Source: Gammaproteobacteria bacterium (GTDB lineage: Bacteria; Pseudomonadota; Gammaproteobacteria; Pseudomonadales; Azotimanducaceae). Taken from it: DNA of 64,000 nucleotides. Under the pieces are notes generated by a model. The model had not been told where the DNA came from and ran no database searches. It was given only the letters and a program-made list of their open reading frames with translations. The DNA lies in assembly GCA_021773565.1 (NCBI GenBank), contig JAJFJZ010000025.1:1-64000 (forward strand). Direction: 5' to 3'. This document shows, piece by piece, positions 18,479 to 27,260 of the stretch (positions are counted from its first letter, which is position 1; the number at the start of each line of letters is the position of its first letter). A program made the translations under genes and the position numbers.

Positions 18479-19795
18479 CTAGGTGCCTGCTGCTTTTAAG
18501 GGCGCGGATGTTTGGTAGGTACAACATCCCTGTTCAATATGCTGTTCAAAATCTGCTCGAAAGTATTTAAGCGCACTTGTCAGGGGTTCAATTGCGCCGG
18601 TTGCGTGCAGGCAAAAGGTATTTCCCGGAGTGCCAATATAGTCGGCATTTTGTTCCAGTAATTCCAGGTCTCCGGTGCTGCCCCGCCCCTCTTCTATATC
18701 TTTTAGCAGCGCCTCAAGCCAGGGCAGTCCTTCCCTGCAAGGCGTACAAAACCCGCAGGACTCCTGGGCAAAAAAGTGTTGCAGGTTCATCGCCAGTGCA
18801 ACCGGACAAATACTGTCGTCCATGATAATCATGGTGCCCGTTCCCATTCTGCTACCCGCAGCCTGAATGCTTCCATAGTTCATGGGCAAATCGAGATGTT
18901 CCTCAACCAGAAAGTCGGTTGACGCCCCGCCAGGTAAAAAGCCCCTGAGTGCATAACCCTTTTGCATGCCGCCCGCGTGGGTTTCTATAATCTCACGCAC
19001 GGTGGTTCCCATTGGCAATTCCCACAGGCCCGGCTTGTTGACGCGACCGGACACGCCATAAATTTTTGTGCCTGCATCCTCCCCTATACCAAGCGCCTGA
19101 TACCACTCAGCACCCTCTTTGATAATACAGGGCACGTTGCAAATCGTTTCAACGTTATTAACAACAGTAGGCCTGCCCCATGCGCCACTAACAGGAGGAA
19201 ACGGGGGTTTGGTACGCGGCTGCGCACGTTTACCCTCCAGAGCATTCAGCAATGCGGTTTCTTCACCGCAGATATAACGCCCGCCGGATCGATGTACCAC
19301 CAGGTCAACACTAAAGGCACTGCCAAATACATTTTTCCCTACGAAGCCTTTTTCACGTGCTTCATCGATTGCAGATTCCAGGGCGCGTGCCGCCTTGTGA
19401 TACTCACCCCGAATAAAGATAAAGGCCTTGTCAGCCTGTACCGCGTACGCCGCAATGATCATTCCCTCCACCAGAAGGTGTGGGTCTTTTTCCATCAAAT
19501 ACCGGTCCTTAAACGTACCCGGTTCCATCTCATCTGCATTACACACCATATACTTATGGCCCGGGCCCGCGGCTTCTCCCATGGGCACAAAGCTCCACTT
19601 AAGGCCAGTTGGAAACCCTGCGCCGCCCCGACCCCGCAAATTGGCATCCTTAACCTGTTGTTGTACCTGTTCGGGCTGCATTTCGGTAAGCGCTTTTCTC
19701 GCTGAATCATAACCACCCGCGGCCTGATAGCTGGCAAAGCTCACCAGACCGCCATCCGCGCTCAAAATACGCTCTGTGAGTGGCTTTTTATTCAT
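18479..19795 (-). CDS. nuoF: NADH-quinone oxidoreductase subunit F
   Basis: 438 residues. It binds NADH and FMN and carries cluster N3. The glycine-rich nucleotide loop is LRGRGGAGFPTGLKWSF. YICGEETALLNALEG and the N3 ligands SCGFCTPCREG plus a distal Cys (NTFCLHA) are present. The ATG at 19795 lies eight bases inside the end of nuoE. On the opposite strand there is a 247-codon open frame across this gene, which I regard as a shadow. Confidence 0.96.
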   Translation of the reverse strand: MNKKPLTERILSADGGLVSFASYQAAGGYDSARKALTEMQPEQVQQQVKDANLRGRGGAGFPTGLKWSFVPMGEAAGPGHKYMVCNADEMEPGTFKDRYLMEKDPHLLVEGMIIAAYAVQADKAFIFIRGEYHKAARALESAIDEAREKGFVGKNVFGSAFSVDLVVHRSGGRYICGEETALLNALEGKRAQPRTKPPFPPVSGAWGRPTVVNNVETICNVPCIIKEGAEWYQALGIGEDAGTKIYGVSGRVNKPGLWELPMGTTVREIIETHAGGMQKGYALRGFLPGGASTDFLVEEHLDLPMNYGSIQAAGSRMGTGTMIIMDDSICPVALAMNLQHFFAQESCGFCTPCREGLPWLEALLKDIEEGRGSTGDLELLEQNADYIGTPGNTFCLHATGAIEPLTSALKYFRADFEQHIEQGCCTYQTSAPLKAAGT

Positions 19796-20285
19796 AACCC
19801 TTTAGCACCTCGTCCAGATTTTCGGCACTTACCTTATATATCAGGTCCTCATTTATCATAATGGCAGGCGCCCTGTCACATGCGCCAAGGCACACAATGG
19901 GCAGCAAGGTAAATCGGTCATCCTGGGTGGTTTGCCCAAGATCTACTCCAAGTTTGTCCATTAGCGCCTGTTTAACATCGTCAGCACCCATTATGAAACA
20001 ACTGACACTGTCGCAAACCATTATCACATTGCGGCCAACGGGTTTGCGAAAAATCAGGTTGTAGAATGTAGCTATACTGTCGATGGCAACTGGCGACATC
20101 CCAAGCAGGTCAGCAATTGCAGCAACACTTTCGTCTGACACCCAGCCGCGATATTTTTGCACTATGCGCAGTGCATCAATCGCTGCAGACTGACGATCTG
20201 GCAAGTGGGCTATTTCCGCCTCAATATCCCGGCGTTCTTCGTCTGAAAGCGTTGGTATTAGTTGCATTGTGCTTGATTCACTCAT
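19788..20285 (-). CDS. nuoE: NADH-quinone oxidoreductase subunit E
   Basis: 165 residues, thioredoxin-like 2Fe-2S protein carrying cluster N1a. Ligands are visible as CDSVSC (C-x4-C) and CLGAC (C-x3-C). The helical N-terminal domain includes YRGWVSDESVAAIADLLGMSP, and ATFYNLIFRKPVG follows as usual. It overlaps nuoF by eight bases and follows nuoCD by eight bases. Confidence 0.96.
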   Translation of the reverse strand: MSESSTMQLIPTLSDEERRDIEAEIAHLPDRQSAAIDALRIVQKYRGWVSDESVAAIADLLGMSPVAIDSIATFYNLIFRKPVGRNVIMVCDSVSCFIMGADDVKQALMDKLGVDLGQTTQDDRFTLLPIVCLGACDRAPAIMINEDLIYKVSAENLDEVLKGYE

Positions 20286-20293
20286 ACCAGTCC

Positions 20294-22069
20294 TTACCGA
20301 TCTACATCCGCCATGACAAAATCGATACTGGCAATGATGGCAATAAGATCTGCAATCATAAAACCCCGACTGATCATGGGAATCATTTGTAGATGAGGGA
20401 AAGAAGGTGTACGGATGCGGGTGCGATAAGCCATGGTGCCACCATCAGATACGCTGTAGTAACTGTTCCAGCCCTTGGTTGCTTCTATCATCGTGCAGGA
20501 CTCTCCTGCAGGTATAACCGGGCCCCAACTCACATTCAGAAAATGTTGAATAAGGGTTTCGATGTCCTGCATGGTATGTTCCTTGACAGGTGGGGTTGTC
20601 AATGCGTGTTGTGCCTTGTACGGACCGGCCGGCATATTATCCAGACACTGGCGAATAATGGAGAGGCTCTGGCGAATCTCCTCTACCCGCACTTCACAAC
20701 GCGCATAACAATCTCCTGCCTGTGCCAGGGGTACTTCAAAATCAAACTGGTCATATCCTCCGTAAGGGCGTTTTTTCCGTAAATCCCAATCCAGTCCTGT
20801 CGCCCTCAAGTTTGGCCCGGTAACACCCCATTCCAATGCTTCCTCGGTGGAGTAAGCACCGATATCCCGGGTTCGCTGCTTCAATATTCCGTTTTGCATC
20901 ACCATGGTGTCGTATTCTTTCAACCGGGCGGGCATATAGTCCAGAAAGTCGCGAACCATCGTGTCCCAGCCTTCCGGAAGATCCTGGGCTACTCCGCCAA
21001 TTCGAAACCAGGAAGGATGCATGCGTCCGCCGGTAATGGCCTCAATAATAGTCAGCAATCGTTCCCGGTCGATGAACATGTAAAACACCGGTGACATCTG
21101 GCCCACGTCCTGGGCGAAGGTGCCATAAAAAACCAGATGGCTGGAAATTCGGAATAACTCACAGAGCATCACCCGAATAACTCTGGCACGATCCGGCACC
21201 GTAATGCCCGCCATTTTTTCAACGTTCATGACGTAAGGCAGGTTGTTCATCACGCCACCCAGATAATCAATACGGTCGGTATACGGGATATAAGTATGCC
21301 AACTCTGGCGCTCCGCCATCTTCTCGGCACCACGATGGTGATAGCCAATTTCCGGAACCGCATCCACCAGAACTTCCCCATCCAGCTGTAGTGCTATTCG
21401 AAATACCCCATGCACACTGGGATGATTAGGGCCAAGGTTCAAAAACATATAGTCGGTGTGTTTGTTACCACGGGTCATGCCCCAATCTTCCGGTACAAAC
21501 CGCAGGTCTTCCTGCTGTGCATCCAGAAATTCAGGGCTCATACGAAAAGGCTCCAGCTCGGTTGCCCTGGCCGGATGATCCTTGCGCAAGGGGTGGCCTT
21601 CCCACAAGGGCGGCGTGAGAATGCGCCTGAGATTCGGATGCCCGGTAAAATGAATCCCGAACATGTCGAATACTTCCCGTTCATACCAGTTCGCAACCGG
21701 CCACACCGAAGTAACAGAATCCAGCGCAAGATCGTCCTGATTCAGGGCAACCTTTATTCGCACATCCTGATTACGTTCCAGGGAAATGAGGTGGTAAAAA
21801 ACGGTGTAGTCTGCAGCCGGCTGGCCAGCACGATTCTGTCGAGTGCGTTCATCGATTGCGGAAACATCAAAAAGCAACACACAGGGCTTTTGTATCCCCG
21901 ATTTGAGAAATTGCATTACGGCGAGTATCTGGCTGCGCTCTATCCAGGCGGTAGGAATACCGTCAACCGTCCTCTGGAGACGGAGACTCGACCCAAATCG
22001 AGCTTCAAGCTCACCCATGATCCCACCGCCGCTAGACGTAGAGACCTGTTCCAAGACCATATCTGTCAT
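20294..22069 (-). CDS. nuoC: NADH-quinone oxidoreductase fused subunit C/D
   Basis: 591 residues, a natural NuoC-NuoD fusion. The NuoC part (about residues 1-180) contains [20 protein letters not shown] and PLRKDHP. The NuoD part begins near [19 protein letters not shown], holding the HPSxHG quinone-site His, continues with [14 protein letters not shown] and [19 protein letters not shown], and ends with FVMADVDR. The fused form is typical of gammaproteobacteria and helps place the organism. The ATG at 22069 follows a 30-base gap from nuoB. Confidence 0.96.
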   Translation of the reverse strand: MTDMVLEQVSTSSGGGIMGELEARFGSSLRLQRTVDGIPTAWIERSQILAVMQFLKSGIQKPCVLLFDVSAIDERTRQNRAGQPAADYTVFYHLISLERNQDVRIKVALNQDDLALDSVTSVWPVANWYEREVFDMFGIHFTGHPNLRRILTPPLWEGHPLRKDHPARATELEPFRMSPEFLDAQQEDLRFVPEDWGMTRGNKHTDYMFLNLGPNHPSVHGVFRIALQLDGEVLVDAVPEIGYHHRGAEKMAERQSWHTYIPYTDRIDYLGGVMNNLPYVMNVEKMAGITVPDRARVIRVMLCELFRISSHLVFYGTFAQDVGQMSPVFYMFIDRERLLTIIEAITGGRMHPSWFRIGGVAQDLPEGWDTMVRDFLDYMPARLKEYDTMVMQNGILKQRTRDIGAYSTEEALEWGVTGPNLRATGLDWDLRKKRPYGGYDQFDFEVPLAQAGDCYARCEVRVEEIRQSLSIIRQCLDNMPAGPYKAQHALTTPPVKEHTMQDIETLIQHFLNVSWGPVIPAGESCTMIEATKGWNSYYSVSDGGTMAYRTRIRTPSFPHLQMIPMISRGFMIADLIAIIASIDFVMADVDR

Positions 22070-22099
22070 GTACTGCAGACCCGTTGTTTACTACTTAAG

Positions 22100-22873
22100 C
22101 TATTCCGATGTTTTATCCCCGCTGTGGGCACTTTCCCCGCTGTGGGCACTTTCTTTTTCGGTATTTTTCTTACCTTGCGACCTGTCCGCGAGGGATGACA
22201 ACAGATCCTTTGACAAGGGTGCGTCACCTACTGTATCGGGAGTAGCAAGGGTGGTAGCGCGCATTCTTGAAGGAGTGCGCAAATCCCGCTGACTGTCTTT
22301 CTTGGCAGCGGTACGTGAAGTATTGCCATTGGCATCAACCACCCAACTCAGGGGGCGCTGGTCTTTAGCCACGCTGGCCTGTAATAGATTTAGTCCCTGT
22401 AGTAGTGCTTCTGGTCGTGGCGGACAACCGGAAACATAAACGTCTACGGGTAAAAATTTGTCCACCCCCTGTACCACACTGTAAATGTCATACATCCCAC
22501 CGGAGTTGGCACAGGAACCCATGGAAATCACCCACTTTGGCTCAAGCATCTGGTCATACAAATGCTGCAATACGGGGCCCATTTTACGAAATACCGTACC
22601 CGAAACAACAATCAGGTCAGCTTGTCTTGGGGTGGCGCGGATAACCTCGGCGCCAAAGCGGGCCAGATCATGTCTTGAAGTAAACGCTGTAGCCATTTCA
22701 ACATAACAACAGGATAGGCCAAAATTAAAGGGCCAGAGTGAATTTGCACGACTCCAAGCCACAAGATCTTCCAGTTTGCTTACCAGAACATTTTTTGCCA
22801 GCTGTTCCTCATAGTCCGCATCCAGGGTTTCCAAAGTCTCACCTGGTTTCACCGGAACGGTGTGCCATCTCAT
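22100..22873 (-). CDS. nuoB: NADH-quinone oxidoreductase subunit B with long C-terminal tail
   Basis: 257 residues. The core carries the N2 cluster ligands: adjacent Cys-Cys in [11 protein letters not shown], Cys in [12 protein letters not shown] and Cys in [11 protein letters not shown]. The fold ends near residue 185 ([10 protein letters not shown]). The remaining ~70 residues are charged and low-complexity, rich in Ser, Lys, Glu and Asp, and include a duplicated six-residue unit [12 protein letters not shown] close to the end. Gammaproteobacterial NuoB is typically about 160-225 residues, so the tail is long. The ATG overlaps the nuoA stop by four bases (22870-22873). Confidence 0.94.
   Translation of the reverse strand: MRWHTVPVKPGETLETLDADYEEQLAKNVLVSKLEDLVAWSRANSLWPFNFGLSCCYVEMATAFTSRHDLARFGAEVIRATPRQADLIVVSGTVFRKMGPVLQHLYDQMLEPKWVISMGSCANSGGMYDIYSVVQGVDKFLPVDVYVSGCPPRPEALLQGLNLLQASVAKDQRPLSWVVDANGNTSRTAAKKDSQRDLRTPSRMRATTLATPDTVGDAPLSKDLLSSLADRSQGKKNTEKESAHSGESAHSGDKTSE
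22117..22152. repeat. Two exact 18-bp tandem copies inside the nuoB tail
   Basis: Bases 22117-22134 and 22135-22152 are identical (CCCCGCTGTGGGCACTTT on the plus strand). On the coding strand they give the duplicated S-A-H-S-G-[ED] unit near the NuoB C-terminus. The 18-base period keeps the frame, so copy number could change without disrupting the gene; it may be a slippage site. Confidence 0.85.
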
Positions 22874-23307
22874 GATCGAATTCTCCCGCTTCGAACCTTG
22901 TGCCTTTTTCCCCAGTCCAGCGCGCCAGTGCTTAACTCATACACCAGCGCTACCAGCAAAATCAGGATAAAAACTGCAATACCCAGATATCCCGTCCATC
23001 CCAGCTCGTAAAACGAAACGGCCCAGGCGAAGACAAAGATAGTTTCAAGGTCAAATACAACGAAGAATAGTGCTATGAGGTAAAACTCGATGGAAAGTCT
23101 GGTCTGTTCGGCGCTGCCAACAGGAACAACCCCGGATTCATAGGGCATGTCAGTGGCTTTTTTCGCTTGTGTGCGGCTGCCCAGTAACCAGGAGCCAATT
23201 AACACAACAGCCAACAATGCAATTACGGACAGCGAGTAAATCAAGAAAGGTTCCAGATTCTGGGCCTCTCCTACTATCACCACAGCCGAACCGTCGTTTA
23301 TAACCAC
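22870..23307 (-). CDS. nuoA: NADH-quinone oxidoreductase subunit A
   Basis: About 145 residues, three membrane helices. Signatures: [20 protein letters not shown] and [20 protein letters not shown], with the conserved acidic residues of helix 2. The likely start is GTG 23307, which sits six bases after a strong GGGGAGG ribosome site; an in-frame TTG at 23340 would give 156 residues but has no comparable site. It is the first gene of the 13-gene operon A-B-CD-E-F-G-H-I-J-K-L-M-N. The promoter should lie in the ~190 bases shared with the divergent msrA; I see no convincing -35/-10 pair there. Confidence 0.93.
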   Translation of the reverse strand: MVINDGSAVVIVGEAQNLEPFLIYSLSVIALLAVVLIGSWLLGSRTQAKKATDMPYESGVVPVGSAEQTRLSIEFYLIALFFVVFDLETIFVFAWAVSFYELGWTGYLGIAVFILILLVALVYELSTGALDWGKRHKVRSGRIRS

Positions 23308-23495
23308 CCTTCTCCTCCCCAGAAGTCCCAGGCAATGCAAATACGACTACTACGACAACAGTGCCACAATAACCTCCATTGAATAGGATATGCAATACCC
23401 TTTTTTGGGGAACACCAGCCGTTGCAGCTTGTCGAAATCATCGGTCACGGTTTAACATTCTGGCCCATGGGTACACAAACTAACGAGTGACAATA

Positions 23496-24083
23496 ATGAA
23501 ATATATCGTGCGTATTCTGCTTGGCGTAATTTTTCTCAATGCTCCTGCCATCAGGGCAGAGATTGCAGTTTTTGCAGGCGGGTGTTTCTGGTGTATGGAA
23601 TCAGATTTTGAAAAGCTTGCGGGTGTGAGTGATGTAATATCCGGATTTACCGGTGGTAATGCACCTAATCCAACTTACAACGGCAATCATAGGGGGCACT
23701 ATGAAGCTGTAAAGGTAAGTTATGATGCAGAGGTAGTAAGCTACCAGCAACTACTGGACTATTTCTGGGTAAACATAGACCCCTTCGACGCCACTGGCCA
23801 GTTTTGTGATAAAGGGCCCAGCTATTTGAGTGCCATATTTGTGGCCAGCGAAGAAGAAAAAGCGCTGGCGCTGGCGTCAAGAGCTCAAGTGGTTGAACAG
23901 TTTCCGGATCAAATCGTTGTTACCCCGGTTCTGGATGCGGCAAAATTTTACCCCATTCGCGGGGAGGAAAGTTACCATCAGGACTACTATATTAATTATG
24001 CCACCCGTTACAAATATTACCGATGGAGCTGTGGCCGGGATAAGCGTCTACGTGAGATCTGGGGTGATAGAGCTACGCATTAG
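23496..24083 (+). CDS. msrA: Peptide-methionine (S)-S-oxide reductase, exported
   Basis: 195 residues from ATG 23496 (an in-frame GTG at 23487 is possible). MsrA reduces methionine-S-sulfoxide in oxidised proteins. The active site GGCFWC holds the nucleophile Cys30, as cysteine and not selenocysteine. The family segments SGFTGG, HYEAVKVSYD and EESYHQDYY follow. A Cys in QFCDKGPSYLSAIF and a late WSCGRD Cys may act as resolving residues. The N-terminal ~21 residues (KYIVRILLGVIFLNAPAIRA) form a signal peptide, so this form works in the periplasm. It is divergent from nuoA. Confidence 0.93.
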   Translation: MKYIVRILLGVIFLNAPAIRAEIAVFAGGCFWCMESDFEKLAGVSDVISGFTGGNAPNPTYNGNHRGHYEAVKVSYDAEVVSYQQLLDYFWVNIDPFDATGQFCDKGPSYLSAIFVASEEEKALALASRAQVVEQFPDQIVVTPVLDAAKFYPIRGEESYHQDYYINYATRYKYYRWSCGRDKRLREIWGDRATH

Positions 24084-24135
24084 GTTGCCTCGCGCCATTC
24101 AATATCAGGTAACGTCGGGCACTCGTTTTCATGTA

Positions 24136-24618
24136 CTAAAGGCTGGTTTGCTCACATTCATCTACCGTAGTCCTGTTTACATGCTCCCGAAAACCAGGAC
24201 CATAGAACGTTTCGATCTCGCGCCATATACGATTAGATGAGTCGTCGCAAAACAGTGCACGATAACCAACGTCGTAGCCTATCCACATTGCACTGTCCAA
24301 AGTGCCATTGGCATGACTGTGAAAAGCATGTTCCCAGATGTTCAACTCACTGTTTACCCAACGCCGCCAACGCAGGTGTTCGGCCGCGGTAAGTAAATCG
24401 TAATCGGTCTGCGCACGTACAAACAAATCGGCCATTCCAGGGGTTAACGCCAACAATTGATTGGCGTCATTTGCCATTTCCAGCAAGCCCTGGCTGGTCT
24501 GGGATTGAATTGCACTGGTGTTGCGATTTACCTCTATGGTGAGGTATACGATAGAAACAACCACAGCCACCGCACCCACGATTTCAGCAACCAGGGACCA
24601 ACGTTGTAGATTTTTCAT
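24136..24618 (-). CDS. Single-pass membrane protein of unknown function
   Basis: 160 residues from ATG 24618, chosen because GAGGAA lies seven bases upstream; an in-frame start at 24663 lacks one. One membrane helix at about residues 8-28 (VAEIVGAVAVVVSIVYLTI) is followed by EVNRNTSAIQSQTSQ and a helical soluble domain rich in Trp, Asp and Glu (RWRRWVNSELNIWEHAF). Proteins with this helix-then-VNRNT layout are common in marine gammaproteobacteria as uncharacterised membrane proteins. It converges with msrA across 52 bases with no obvious terminator hairpin. Confidence 0.72.
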   Translation of the reverse strand: MKNLQRWSLVAEIVGAVAVVVSIVYLTIEVNRNTSAIQSQTSQGLLEMANDANQLLALTPGMADLFVRAQTDYDLLTAAEHLRWRRWVNSELNIWEHAFHSHANGTLDSAMWIGYDVGYRALFCDDSSNRIWREIETFYGPGFREHVNRTTVDECEQTSL

Positions 24619-24785
24619 CGAGCGTTTCCTCAACTGACGATGCGTAAAGAGTAGCTTGACCAAAGCGTGCCTGTCGAGTGTTGTGGGCGGTCCCTCAACT
24701 GGATCAATCTGCGAGAATAGACCGGCTATAAACAGTTACCGTCTATGCTGATAGGGTAGAGGTATCGAAAGCCAAGGATCAGGAT

Positions 24786-25892
24786 ATGGCACAAAGTTCT
24801 GGAAGCACGCCAGCAAGCGAAAAATTTTGGAGACAACTGTTGTCTATCCGCTCAAGCCATCCAGAAAATCTGATGGCACGCCACCTCACAAAAGATTATC
24901 TGGAAAGTCTCGATCAAGCTGCCCGGAACAGACTGTGGAAACTAATCAAAACCGGATACGAGAATCCCGACAGCTATATGGGCGTGTATGCCCAAAACAC
25001 CAGTGATTATGAAGAATTTAATACCTTGCTCGAACCAATGATCCGCGATCATCACGGCATTCCCTCCGAGCAGGAGATGGTCCAGCACCATGATTGGAGT
25101 TCGGTGCATTCGAAATGTGATTTGCAGGATATCGACCCGGCACTGGATGATGTTTCCATGCGAGTAAGGGTCGGGCGCAATCTTGCAGCATTGCCTCTGC
25201 CAGGGGCAATGTCAAAATCAGAGCGCGTAACTCTTGAAAGACAAACGGCTGAAGCCTTCAGCACGCTTGTGAAAGATCCAGGTTTTGGGGGGGCGTACCT
25301 GTCCTTAACACCAGGCTCAAGGCACACAATTAGCGCCGAACAATACCAGAACCGTGTCGAGCGCCATCAGATGTTCAAGGATATGCGCTTTGACCGCTAC
25401 CTGGTATCAGGTGGGTTATCTACCCACTGGCCTTACGGTCGGGGCATGTACATCTCGGGCTCGGGAGATTTTATGGTATGGGTAGGAGAAGAGGATCATC
25501 TGCGCATCATGTCCATGCGCAAGGGAGGAAACCTGTCTGGTTTGTATGCCAGGTTATACGAGGGGTTGGAGAAACTCAGCAAAGTACTTCCCGCGTTTGC
25601 CCACTCCGCACGATATGGTTATCTCACTTCCTGCCCGAGCAATCTTGGCACAGCAATGCGCGCCAGCATGCACCTTCCCATTTCTGTACGCGCACAGGAT
25701 GAAGCCACGCTAAAAGAATCCGGGCTTGCGGTTCGTGGTGTAGGTGGAGAACATACCGATGCGGGTCCCCAAGGCATTATTGATATCTCGCCGAGTGCTC
25801 GCCTGGGTGTTACAGAGAGCGAAATTATGCAGCGCTTGTTTAATGGCACCGCCGCACTTTGGGCATCGAGAAAAAAGACCTTGAATCATTAA
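24786..25892 (+). CDS. Phosphagen kinase (ATP:guanido phosphotransferase) family protein
   Basis: 368 residues, the normal length of a full two-domain arginine or creatine kinase. It is not the shorter bacterial McsB protein-arginine kinase type, since the small N-terminal substrate domain is present (YMGVYAQNTSDYEEF and LLEPMIRDHHG). Catalytic landmarks: Arg126/Arg128 in SMRVRVGRNL, GEEDHLRIMSM at 234-244 with Glu235/Arg240, reactive Cys283 in CPSNLGT, Arg292 in AMRASMHLP, and Arg317/Glu322 in RGVGGEHTD, followed by DISPSARLGVTE. Position 320 is Gly where animal arginine kinase has Arg. The family transfers phosphate between ATP and a guanidino compound as an energy buffer. The substrate is not certain. 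Bacterial members are known but scattered. Confidence 0.93.
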   Translation: MAQSSGSTPASEKFWRQLLSIRSSHPENLMARHLTKDYLESLDQAARNRLWKLIKTGYENPDSYMGVYAQNTSDYEEFNTLLEPMIRDHHGIPSEQEMVQHHDWSSVHSKCDLQDIDPALDDVSMRVRVGRNLAALPLPGAMSKSERVTLERQTAEAFSTLVKDPGFGGAYLSLTPGSRHTISAEQYQNRVERHQMFKDMRFDRYLVSGGLSTHWPYGRGMYISGSGDFMVWVGEEDHLRIMSMRKGGNLSGLYARLYEGLEKLSKVLPAFAHSARYGYLTSCPSNLGTAMRASMHLPISVRAQDEATLKESGLAVRGVGGEHTDAGPQGIIDISPSARLGVTESEIMQRLFNGTAALWASRKKTLNH

Positions 25893-25894
25893 GC

Positions 25895-27145
25895 TTATGC
25901 TCGAGCTCGATAGGGCGCTATTGTGACATCTGTAGATCGCCCCGCAATCAAATCGGCAATGAGATATGCGCTGCGCGGCCCCAGGGTCATGCCCAGGTGT
26001 TGATGCCCGAACGCATACAAGACCTTATCTGAACGCGAGGAAAACCCAATTACGGGTAGGGAGTCGGGCAACGAGGGCCTGCAGCCCATCCAAACCGATT
26101 GCTCATTCGTCTCAAGTTCCGGCAGTATCCGTTTTGCCGCCGGGACCAGGCTGCGAATGAAACGGTAGTCTGGTGGTGCATCCACTCCGGCAAACTCTAC
26201 CTGGGCTGTCATCCTTAATCCAGGTTCCATCGGATTTAGCACAAATGATCTTTCGCCATGTACTACGGCGCGGTTCAGCAAAGTATTGTTTACCGCCGGA
26301 AGCATAAGGTGATAGCCACGCTCCGTATCCAGTTGGATCACGTCACCCATCTGTTTTGCCAATGGTCTGGACCACGCACCACAAGCAATCACCACCTTGC
26401 TGGCATACAGGGCAGCGTGGGAGTTGTTCAACTCTACTGAATCCCCTCCCGATGCCGCCTCACAACTGACACTGCGTACGTCAAACTGTTGGTAGCTGCC
26501 TCCACGTGCCACAAACAGGTCCACCATACCTTGAACCATGCGCTGGGGATTGGAAATCCTGAGGCTGTCTTTCTGGTAAATTGCTCGACAAAAAATCGCC
26601 GCAAGGTGTGGTTCCATTTCCTGAATTTCCGCGGAATCCAATGTCGTATAGGGTGTGCCAACACTATCCATTAACTTTCGTGCAGGTTCAGTAGCATCAT
26701 ACCCCGACTTTGTTTCATAGACTTTAAGCCACCCCCCGGTCAGCAGGATATCTGCAAGCGCAGTACCTCCAACCAGACGCATCCAACTGGCTGCGGCATC
26801 CCGGGAAAGCGCGTGTAGCGCCTGCGTATTACGGGCAACGTTTGCACTTCGACTTTCCAGCACAAAGCGCATTAGCCACGGTAACAGTCTCGGTAAATGT
26901 TGAGTCCGGATGGACAGTGGTGAGTCGGAATCCACCAGCATACGCAATCCGCCCAGAGCGATGCCGGGCATGGCAGTGGGTGCACAGGATCCATTGACAA
27001 TTACGCCGGCATTTCCAAAGGACGCACCTGAGCAGGGCGCCTGTCGGTCTACCAGGGTAACCGCGTGACCGTCTTCCTGCAGAGCCAGAGCAGTGGAAGC
27101 ACCCACAATTCCTGCTCCGATCACTATTATGGGTAGGTTGCTCAT
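25895..27145 (-). CDS. FAD-dependent D-amino acid dehydrogenase family protein (DadA-like)
   Basis: 416 residues. It starts with an FAD dinucleotide fold IIVIGAGIVGASTALAL followed by LVDRQAP. DadA-type features include SGASFGNAGVIV, the long Pro/Leu helix QHLPRLLPWLMRFV, the strand ERGYHLMLP, RMTAQVEFAG and the C-terminal FAD loop GCRPSLPDSLPVIG with GHQHLGMTLGP. Members oxidise D-amino acids and pass electrons to the quinone pool. Its stop lies two bases from the stop of the convergent phosphagen kinase gene; whether the two share a metabolite is unknown. Confidence 0.87.
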   Translation of the reverse strand: MSNLPIIVIGAGIVGASTALALQEDGHAVTLVDRQAPCSGASFGNAGVIVNGSCAPTAMPGIALGGLRMLVDSDSPLSIRTQHLPRLLPWLMRFVLESRSANVARNTQALHALSRDAAASWMRLVGGTALADILLTGGWLKVYETKSGYDATEPARKLMDSVGTPYTTLDSAEIQEMEPHLAAIFCRAIYQKDSLRISNPQRMVQGMVDLFVARGGSYQQFDVRSVSCEAASGGDSVELNNSHAALYASKVVIACGAWSRPLAKQMGDVIQLDTERGYHLMLPAVNNTLLNRAVVHGERSFVLNPMEPGLRMTAQVEFAGVDAPPDYRFIRSLVPAAKRILPELETNEQSVWMGCRPSLPDSLPVIGFSSRSDKVLYAFGHQHLGMTLGPRSAYLIADLIAGRSTDVTIAPYRARA

Positions 27146-27180
27146 AACGCTATCTTAAATCAAAGCTGCCCCGGCTTCTC

Positions 27181-27186
27181 TATAAT
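27181..27186 (+). promoter_or_regulatory. Candidate -10 element (TATAAT) in the divergent DadA/lipoprotein gap
   Basis: A perfect TATAAT lies on the plus strand in the 115-base gap between two divergent genes, about 80-110 bases before the candidate starts of the lipoprotein gene. The matching -35 region about 17-18 bases upstream is poor, with no TTGACA-like hexamer. This is a weak prediction. Confidence 0.25.
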
Positions 27187-27260
27187 TGAGACCTGCATCA
27201 CACCTTAAGCATATTGATGCGCGATAGCATAGACATATAGCGACAGGATTTCGTTCGGTA

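Noticed and set aside
18962-19705. 247-codon ORF on the plus strand opposite nuoF
   Set aside because: No domain, no ribosome site and full overlap with a highly conserved nuoF; a shadow frame.
22117-22152. Possible CRISPR or mobile repeat
   Set aside because: Only two copies, in frame and inside nuoB; it is a coding duplication.
21410-22198. 262-codon ORF on the plus strand opposite nuoCD and nuoB
   Set aside because: It spans the ends of two conserved genes on the other strand and resembles no protein family.
23341-23486. Promoters of nuoA and msrA in the divergent gap
   Set aside because: Several AT-rich hexamers are present on either strand but no -35/-10 pair with good spacing stood out.
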